Below, in pieces: positions 7,700 through 11,855 of a stretch of DNA of 11,855 bases. Each line of letters begins with the position of its first letter. Within the stretch, counting starts at the first letter, position 1. The notes beneath the pieces are model-generated. The model saw only the letters and a program-made list of their open reading frames with translations, had not been told where the DNA came from and ran no database searches. This DNA is from Bacteroidales bacterium (GTDB lineage: Bacteria > Bacteroidota > Bacteroidia > Bacteroidales > WCHB1-69), in contig JAFXPL010000013.1 in assembly GCA_017527945.1 (NCBI GenBank), positions 1 to 11,855 of the forward strand. Reading direction: 5' to 3'. A program made the translations under genes and the position numbers.

Positions 7700-8704
7700 A
7701 TGAACCTGATCGACCGCATCCTCCAATGCAAAACCCTCTCCATTACCGGTATGGCAAAGAATACCGGCAAGACGGTAGCACTCAATTATTTGCTGGAACA
7801 ACTCCGGTTGCGAGGCAAGTGTGTGGCGGTGACGAGCATCGGCATAGACGGGGAGAAGACCGACCAGGTGACTCAGACAGAGAAACCGGAAATTGAGCTG
7901 TTTGAGGGCACGGTTTTCGTGACTTCGGAGTATCATTACCGCCAGCGGCAACTGCTTTCGGAAATTATGGACCTGTCGGACGATAGCACCTCCTTGGGGC
8001 GGCTTGTGACGGCGCGAGTCCTTCATCCGGGCAAGGTGATTCTGTCGGGCCCGGCGACCACAGGCGGGGTGCGCAGGGTGTTGCAGCTGATGGGCCGCTA
8101 TGGAGTGGACCTGACGATCGTCGATGGGGCGTTGTCGCGCAAAAGTCATGCCGCCCCGACCGTCACGGACGGGCTGATTCTCTCCACGGGGACGGCCATT
8201 GCGCCCGACTTGCGTACCATCGTCCAAAAGACCTCCGACCTCCACGACCTGATGCTGCTTCCCGAATATGAAGTTAAAAATCCTGAAAATCTTCTCCAGA
8301 TGGACAGTGGTATTTATGCTTTGGAAAATGGGGAACCCGTCTCACTAAATATCCCTTCCTCGCTGCTTTCCGACAAATACAAAACGGAGCTTTTCGCGCA
8401 TGGAAACCGCCTTTTTGTCAGTGGTATCTTGACGGATATGATGTTAAATTTCCTTAAACTGCAGCCAGAGGTGAAAGGGGCTGCCATCGTGGTGAAGGAC
8501 TTTACGAAAATTTTCGTTAGCCCGATGACCTTGCGGCTTTTCCGCAGTAAGGGAGGTGAACTTTTTGTACTGAAACGTCCTAACTTGCTCGCCGTCACGG
8601 TAAACCCTGTTGCGCCAAGCGGCTTCACGCTTCCGTCGCAGGTGCTGGTGGATGCAATGGAGAAGGTGTTCGAGGTGCCGGTGTATGATGTGGTTGGCCG
8701 TTAA
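7700..8704 (+). CDS. P-loop protein, candidate KamB-like aminomutase reactivase
   Basis: A 334-residue cytoplasmic protein. The N-terminus has a phosphate-binding loop, GMAKNTGKT at 17-25, followed by VALNYLLEQLRLRGKCVAVTSI. A second nucleotide-type segment is VDLTIVDGALSRKSH at about 136-150, whose D142 may serve as Walker B. Further conserved-looking stretches are SIGIDGEKTD (47-55 region), GPATTGGVRR (117-126) and STGTAIAPD (162-170). From memory this set resembles KamB, the P-loop subunit said to reactivate B12-dependent lysine 5,6-aminomutase; the match was not searched. No other lysine-fermentation gene (kamA, kamD, kamE, kdd, kce) is present. It could be a stand-alone relative with another job. 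ATG at 7700 follows the heptamer array. Its TAA stop overlaps the convergent kinase gene. Confidence 0.6.
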   Translation: MNLIDRILQCKTLSITGMAKNTGKTVALNYLLEQLRLRGKCVAVTSIGIDGEKTDQVTQTEKPEIELFEGTVFVTSEYHYRQRQLLSEIMDLSDDSTSLGRLVTARVLHPGKVILSGPATTGGVRRVLQLMGRYGVDLTIVDGALSRKSHAAPTVTDGLILSTGTAIAPDLRTIVQKTSDLHDLMLLPEYEVKNPENLLQMDSGIYALENGEPVSLNIPSSLLSDKYKTELFAHGNRLFVSGILTDMMLNFLKLQPEVKGAAIVVKDFTKIFVSPMTLRLFRSKGGELFVLKRPNLLAVTVNPVAPSGFTLPSQVLVDAMEKVFEVPVYDVVGR

Positions 8705-8718
8705 CCGTTAACCGTTGG
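8698..8718. repeat. Short heptamer repeat containing both convergent stop codons
   Basis: Three 7-base units: CCGTTAA, CCGTTAA and CCGTTGG. The TTAA at 8701-8704 holds the TAA stop of the + strand P-loop gene (8702-8704) and the TAA stop of the minus-strand kinase gene (8701-8703 read backwards). A 5-bp stem (CCGTT at 8712-8716, AACGG at 8720-8724, loop GGA) overlaps the last unit, but no T run follows, so terminator function is doubtful. Confidence 0.8.
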
Positions 8719-9669
8719 AAACGGCCTATTGCTTAATACATTCAAGCTGTTGGGAATCAGTTCGATGTGGTAATTTCCGAAAGCAAGGAGCTCCCCTTCC
8801 GTCTCTCCCCGGAGGAGTTGCGGGGAGGAAATGGTCACCTCTGTGGCAAGTGCTTTCCGGATTTCCTTGATTTTGTCGATGTGGTCGCCGGAGAACATCT
8901 CCTTCAGGTTTTTGACCACTCTCAGTATGCCTACCTCCGGAACCACGATAAGGTCGAGGCGGCCGTCGTCGGGAACGGCATATTTGGCCTCGCGGATGCC
9001 GCCGCCGTTGTATTGGCAGATGGCCGCGATGACCATGAAGATGTTGCCTTCGTAGCGGAAGCCGTCCGTAGTGGAGATTTCCACGGGCGTGGGTTTGTGC
9101 GAGAACAGCGTCTTGATGAGGGAGAGCACGTAGGTGTTGAGTCGGAACAGGTGTGAGGTGTGGTGCGTGACATCGTAGATGACGTCCGCGTCGAAGCCGA
9201 AACCTGCGATGTTGAGAAAGTAGCGGTTGCCGGTCTGCCGGTTGCCGTCGAAGGTGGTCACCCGTCCGACATCGTGCTGCATGAAGCTCCCCTGAAGCCA
9301 CAATTCGACTACCTGTTCGATTTTTTGGGGGTAGAGGTGGGTGCGCACCCAGTCGTTGCCGCGACCCAGGGGCAGCACGGTCATATAGACTTCGCGGGGG
9401 TCAGCGTCGGAGGTGAAGATGCCGTTAACCACCTCGTTGATGGTGCCGTCGCCGCCAGCCGCCACAAGGTGCCGTATGCCGTTGTTGCACAGCTGTCGGG
9501 CGGTTTCGATGCCTTCGCCGGCGTGGTGCGTGACGTGCAGCTCGTGCCGGATGCCGTGCCGGGCTAACAGTTGTGCGATCGGTCTCCAGTTCCGTTCGCT
9601 TTTCTTCTCGTTCGCATTGGTGTTGAGCACGATGTGCCAGCAGTGGTCCTCTATGGTTATTTTTTTCAT
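8701..9669 (-). CDS. Diacylglycerol kinase family lipid kinase (YegS/BmrU type)
   Basis: The protein should phosphorylate a lipid alcohol, such as diacylglycerol, with ATP at the inner membrane surface. The 322-residue length fits the family. The catalytic signature GGDGTINEVVNG lies at about 72-83 and LPLGRGNDWVR at about 99-109. The second motif normally reads GTGND, so Arg replaces Thr. The end carries the usual C-terminal segment, here GETEGELLAFGNYHIELIPNS in two pieces, with TEGE where family members often have a DGE. An NPxxG opening motif is replaced by NTNAN. The substrate cannot be assigned. The ATG at 9669 is 6 bases after the stop of the upstream iron-sulfur gene, so it is the third gene of that operon. 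Confidence 0.88.
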   Translation of the reverse strand: MKKITIEDHCWHIVLNTNANEKKSERNWRPIAQLLARHGIRHELHVTHHAGEGIETARQLCNNGIRHLVAAGGDGTINEVVNGIFTSDADPREVYMTVLPLGRGNDWVRTHLYPQKIEQVVELWLQGSFMQHDVGRVTTFDGNRQTGNRYFLNIAGFGFDADVIYDVTHHTSHLFRLNTYVLSLIKTLFSHKPTPVEISTTDGFRYEGNIFMVIAAICQYNGGGIREAKYAVPDDGRLDLIVVPEVGILRVVKNLKEMFSGDHIDKIKEIRKALATEVTISSPQLLRGETEGELLAFGNYHIELIPNSLNVLSNRPFPTVNG

Positions 9670-9675
9670 AAACCG

Positions 9676-11457
9676 CTATTTGCTAAGGGATTCGGCCACA
9701 ACTTCCGCAATATCTTTCACGTTCGCTTCAGTGCCGTGGCGGAAGGCCTTCTTGCACATCGGGCAGGCGGTGACCACCACGTCGGGTTTAGGTTCAGTGA
9801 GGATTTGCAATGACTTGTCGCGGAGCGTCGTCTGTTGTTCTAACGTAAGCACCGTGTTGCCGAGGTTCATGCCGCAGCACACGCTGTTTTCTTTCTCGTC
9901 GGAAATTTGTTTCAACTGGCCGATGGCTTTCAGCACCTCACGGGGTTGTTCATAGATACCGCATCCGCGCCCGAGGTCGCAAGGGTCGTGATAGGTGAAC
10001 GATGTATCCGTCTTGGTTACAGGTAGTTTTCCGTTTTTGATGAGCATGTCGATGTATTCGGTGTGGTGATAGACGGGAATGTTGAGATGGTATTCATGGG
10101 TGAAGGTGTGGTAGCATATCGGGCAGGAGGTGACGAGTGCGGTGGCGTGGCAGGAGCCAATTAGCTCGGTGATTTTGCGGCGCAAGTCGGCGGCTTGCTT
10201 GTTGAAGCCCTGTTGGAGGAGCGGTCGGCCGCAGCAGATCGACCGATTGCCGTCCAAATGCCAGTACTTCACGTCGGCGGCCTCGAAGATGGTTTTCATC
10301 GCTTCGGAGATGGCTGGGGTGAGCTGTGTCATGCAGCCGCCGAAGTAGGCTACGCGACCTATGGCATTGAAACCCTGCACGTTGTCCAAGTAGCGGTAGT
10401 TGTCGGCCATGTCGGTGTCGCCTTTGTCGCGAGAGATGCGGCGGATGCTCATCAGGTCTATATCCACGGGGCAGTCTTCGGCGCATTGGTGGCACATCAG
10501 GCAGTTCTTGCCGGCGGCGAGGAGATCCTGCCGGTGTTCCAGGTTGCGGAGGTTGCGCAGCAGATAGACGGATTGTACATCGTTGATGTCTAAGGTGTTG
10601 TAGAGCGGGCACCGGTCGATGCACATACCGCAGCGTGAGCAGGCACTAAGCTCGAACTTGGTGTAGCCGGTGATTTTCACGCTGTCGCGAAGGCCGAGTT
10701 TGCGGAAGTAGATGAGGAATACTTCGGTGAAGATGTGCATGTAGCGGGTGAAGGGCATCATGAGGAAGAAGACGGCGAGGGCGATGGAGTAGAGCGACCA
10801 GCAGGGAAGTTCGAGAAATTCGGCCACCGGGCGGCTGAAGAGGTCGCCGATGGACTGCGTCAGGAAGCCGCCGTTGGCATAGAGCCTTGCCGTGACCGAC
10901 TCGCTCAGGAGGCGCAGCGGGAAGATGGCCCACAGCGCGATCTTCACGGTGGTGTCCATCACCGTGTGCTGGGTGGTGCGCTTCATGCCGAGGAAACGGG
11001 AGTGTATCTTTTTGACGAAGGCGAGGAAGATGCCGGACAGGACGTAGAGCAGAATCAGGTCCATGAGCTGCGTGAAGAACAGCTCGGTGCCGTTCACGGG
11101 CGGGTTGTGGTGGAAGAAACGGTAGAAAATGGCGCACCAGAAATGGAACGGCCCTTTGATGCCGATGCGGCTCTCGATGGCACCCACCACGATGAGCAGG
11201 AACCAGCCGAAGGCGATGCTGCGGTGCATGTAGCCCAACCGCCAGTTCTTCTTGGTGATGCGCAGGTGCAGGAGGCACTCGCAGAACATTTCCCAGATGG
11301 CGGGCAGGATCTTGGTGGAGAACATGTTTTTCCGGATGAGAGCCTGCTGCTTGCGGTCGAACTGCTTGATCCAGCGGACATATTTGTAAGCACAGATGAC
11401 GAAAAGCCCTATGGCGCCCAGCACGAACGGTACGACGAAAGGATGAAAGTTGGCCAT
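9676..11457 (-). CDS. Membrane DsrM/DsrK-like (HdrD-like) iron-sulfur oxidoreductase
   Basis: A 593-residue fusion. The N-terminal part has about five transmembrane segments (near 8-24, 80-98, 130-148, 172-188, 220-240) with conserved-type histidines at H78 and H241, as in NarI/DsrM membrane heme b domains. The rest is soluble. Two 4Fe-4S motifs follow: C273-C276-C279-C283 and C319-C322-C325-C329, the latter as CLMCHQCAEDCP. Then come two CCG domains: C375, CCG at 408-410 and CPIC at 445-448; then C493, CCG at 527-529 and CPMC at 565-568. CCG domains bind the catalytic cluster of heterodisulfide reductases and DsrK. The protein likely moves electrons between a membrane quinone or heme and a disulfide-like or thiol substrate; the partner is unknown. 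It starts 3 bases after the HdrC-like gene. Confidence 0.85.
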   Translation of the reverse strand: MANFHPFVVPFVLGAIGLFVICAYKYVRWIKQFDRKQQALIRKNMFSTKILPAIWEMFCECLLHLRITKKNWRLGYMHRSIAFGWFLLIVVGAIESRIGIKGPFHFWCAIFYRFFHHNPPVNGTELFFTQLMDLILLYVLSGIFLAFVKKIHSRFLGMKRTTQHTVMDTTVKIALWAIFPLRLLSESVTARLYANGGFLTQSIGDLFSRPVAEFLELPCWSLYSIALAVFFLMMPFTRYMHIFTEVFLIYFRKLGLRDSVKITGYTKFELSACSRCGMCIDRCPLYNTLDINDVQSVYLLRNLRNLEHRQDLLAAGKNCLMCHQCAEDCPVDIDLMSIRRISRDKGDTDMADNYRYLDNVQGFNAIGRVAYFGGCMTQLTPAISEAMKTIFEAADVKYWHLDGNRSICCGRPLLQQGFNKQAADLRRKITELIGSCHATALVTSCPICYHTFTHEYHLNIPVYHHTEYIDMLIKNGKLPVTKTDTSFTYHDPCDLGRGCGIYEQPREVLKAIGQLKQISDEKENSVCCGMNLGNTVLTLEQQTTLRDKSLQILTEPKPDVVVTACPMCKKAFRHGTEANVKDIAEVVAESLSK

Positions 11458-11460
11458 GGC

Positions 11461-11802
11461 TTAGAAAGTTTCGTTAGACGGGGTTAATAATTGGCGCATA
11501 TTGATGATGAGCGAGCGGAGGTTGACACCGCGCGGGCACACGAGAGTGCACTTCCCGCAGAGCATGCACTTGCGGAGCTCCTCGGTGAGCCTGTCGTACT
11601 GGCCGCGCCGGAAGGCGTTGTGCACCTTGCGGATGTCGAAGTCCGTGAATTGCCGGGCCGAGCAAGTGGCCGCACAGCCTCCGCAGCCGATGCATTTGCG
11701 GTATGACGGCACCTCGCGCAGAAGCTCGTTGGCCTTCCGCAGGTCCGCCTGGCTCAGGTTGAATGAGCGCGTTTTCTTTATCGTGAATCCGAAATTTGAC
11801 AT
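11461..11802 (-). CDS. HdrC-like 4Fe-4S ferredoxin-type protein
   Basis: A 113-residue protein with two four-cysteine clusters: C37, C40, C43, C47 (CIGCGGCAATC) and C79, C82, C85, C89 (CMLCGKCTLVCP). The arrangement and the 30-residue helical link between them match HdrC and related electron-carrier subunits, which feed electrons to an HdrB/HdrD-type catalytic subunit. No membrane segment is seen. The minus-strand stop is 3 bases before the start of the DsrMK-like gene, so the two are surely co-expressed. The ATG is at 11802. The promoter lies outside or within the heptamer tract that follows. Confidence 0.85.
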   Translation of the reverse strand: MSNFGFTIKKTRSFNLSQADLRKANELLREVPSYRKCIGCGGCAATCSARQFTDFDIRKVHNAFRRGQYDRLTEELRKCMLCGKCTLVCPRGVNLRSLIINMRQLLTPSNETF

Positions 11803-11806
11803 TATA

Positions 11807-11855
11807 GTTTACGGTTTACGGTTTACTGTTTGTTGTTTATTGTTTGTTGTTTGTT
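11807..11855. repeat. Seven-copy heptanucleotide tandem array running off the window
   Basis: Seven phased 7-base units: GTTTACG, GTTTACG, GTTTACT, GTTTGTT, GTTTATT, GTTTGTT, GTTTGTT. It starts 4 bases upstream of the HdrC-like ATG (read on the minus strand) and continues to the last base of the window, so its full length is unknown. It would form the transcript leader or lie within the promoter of the operon. Confidence 0.93.

Noticed and set aside
7628..8245. 205-codon minus-strand open frame, beginning within the heptamer array (reads as FQVSGFKFQVS)
   Set aside because: The repetitive N-terminus is translated microsatellite and the rest is antisense to the P-loop gene. Such proteins are commonly mis-annotated from these repeats.
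8712..8724. CCGTT-GGA-AACGG stem as a bidirectional terminator between convergent genes
   Set aside because: The stem has only 5 bp and lacks a T tract on either side; it may simply be a by-product of the heptamer repeat.

Overview
The window looks like chromosomal DNA from a member of the Bacteroidota, probably Bacteroidales. The clues are -7 elements of the form TAnnTTTG shortly before several genes, no clear Shine-Dalgarno sites, heptanucleotide tandem repeats between genes, and housekeeping proteins of the expected types. No rRNA, tRNA, CRISPR array, insertion sequence, integrase or phage gene was seen. The placement is inference, since no database search could be run.

Layout. Positions 1-685 hold no gene I can support, apart from the promoter at the right end. 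panB (pantothenate synthesis) and an RluA-type pseudouridine synthase follow on the + strand with a 20-base overlap. They converge on a minus-strand pair, cytidine deaminase followed by a YiiX-like lipoprotein, which overlap by 26 bases. Next is a minus-strand membrane-anchored coiled-coil protein made of repeated 21-bp units. An AT-rich divergent region with a 16-T tract separates it from a + strand gene for a large secreted protein with a probable right-handed beta-helix. Then come a PepP-type Xaa-Pro aminopeptidase (+) and a P-loop protein (+) resembling KamB-type aminomutase reactivases. Finally there is a minus-strand operon that reads, in transcription order: an HdrC-like ferredoxin protein, a membrane-bound DsrM/DsrK-like (HdrD-like) iron-sulfur protein, and a diacylglycerol-kinase-family lipid kinase.

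How the genes work together. Most neighbours serve unrelated housekeeping roles: cofactor synthesis, RNA modification, pyrimidine salvage and peptide turnover. The one apparent multi-protein unit is the last operon. Its first two products together look like a membrane electron-transfer module that would link a quinone or heme pool to a thiol/disulfide-type catalytic site.

Most unusual features: three period-7 tandem arrays that sit at gene ends and contain or touch stop codons or start regions; convergent genes that share a palindromic TTAA as stop codons; a possible length-variable T tract between divergent promoters; the DsrMK-like fusion coupled to a lipid kinase; and an orphan KamB-like P-loop protein with an extra residue in its Walker A loop. 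I see no clear evidence for a wholly new defence or mobile system.
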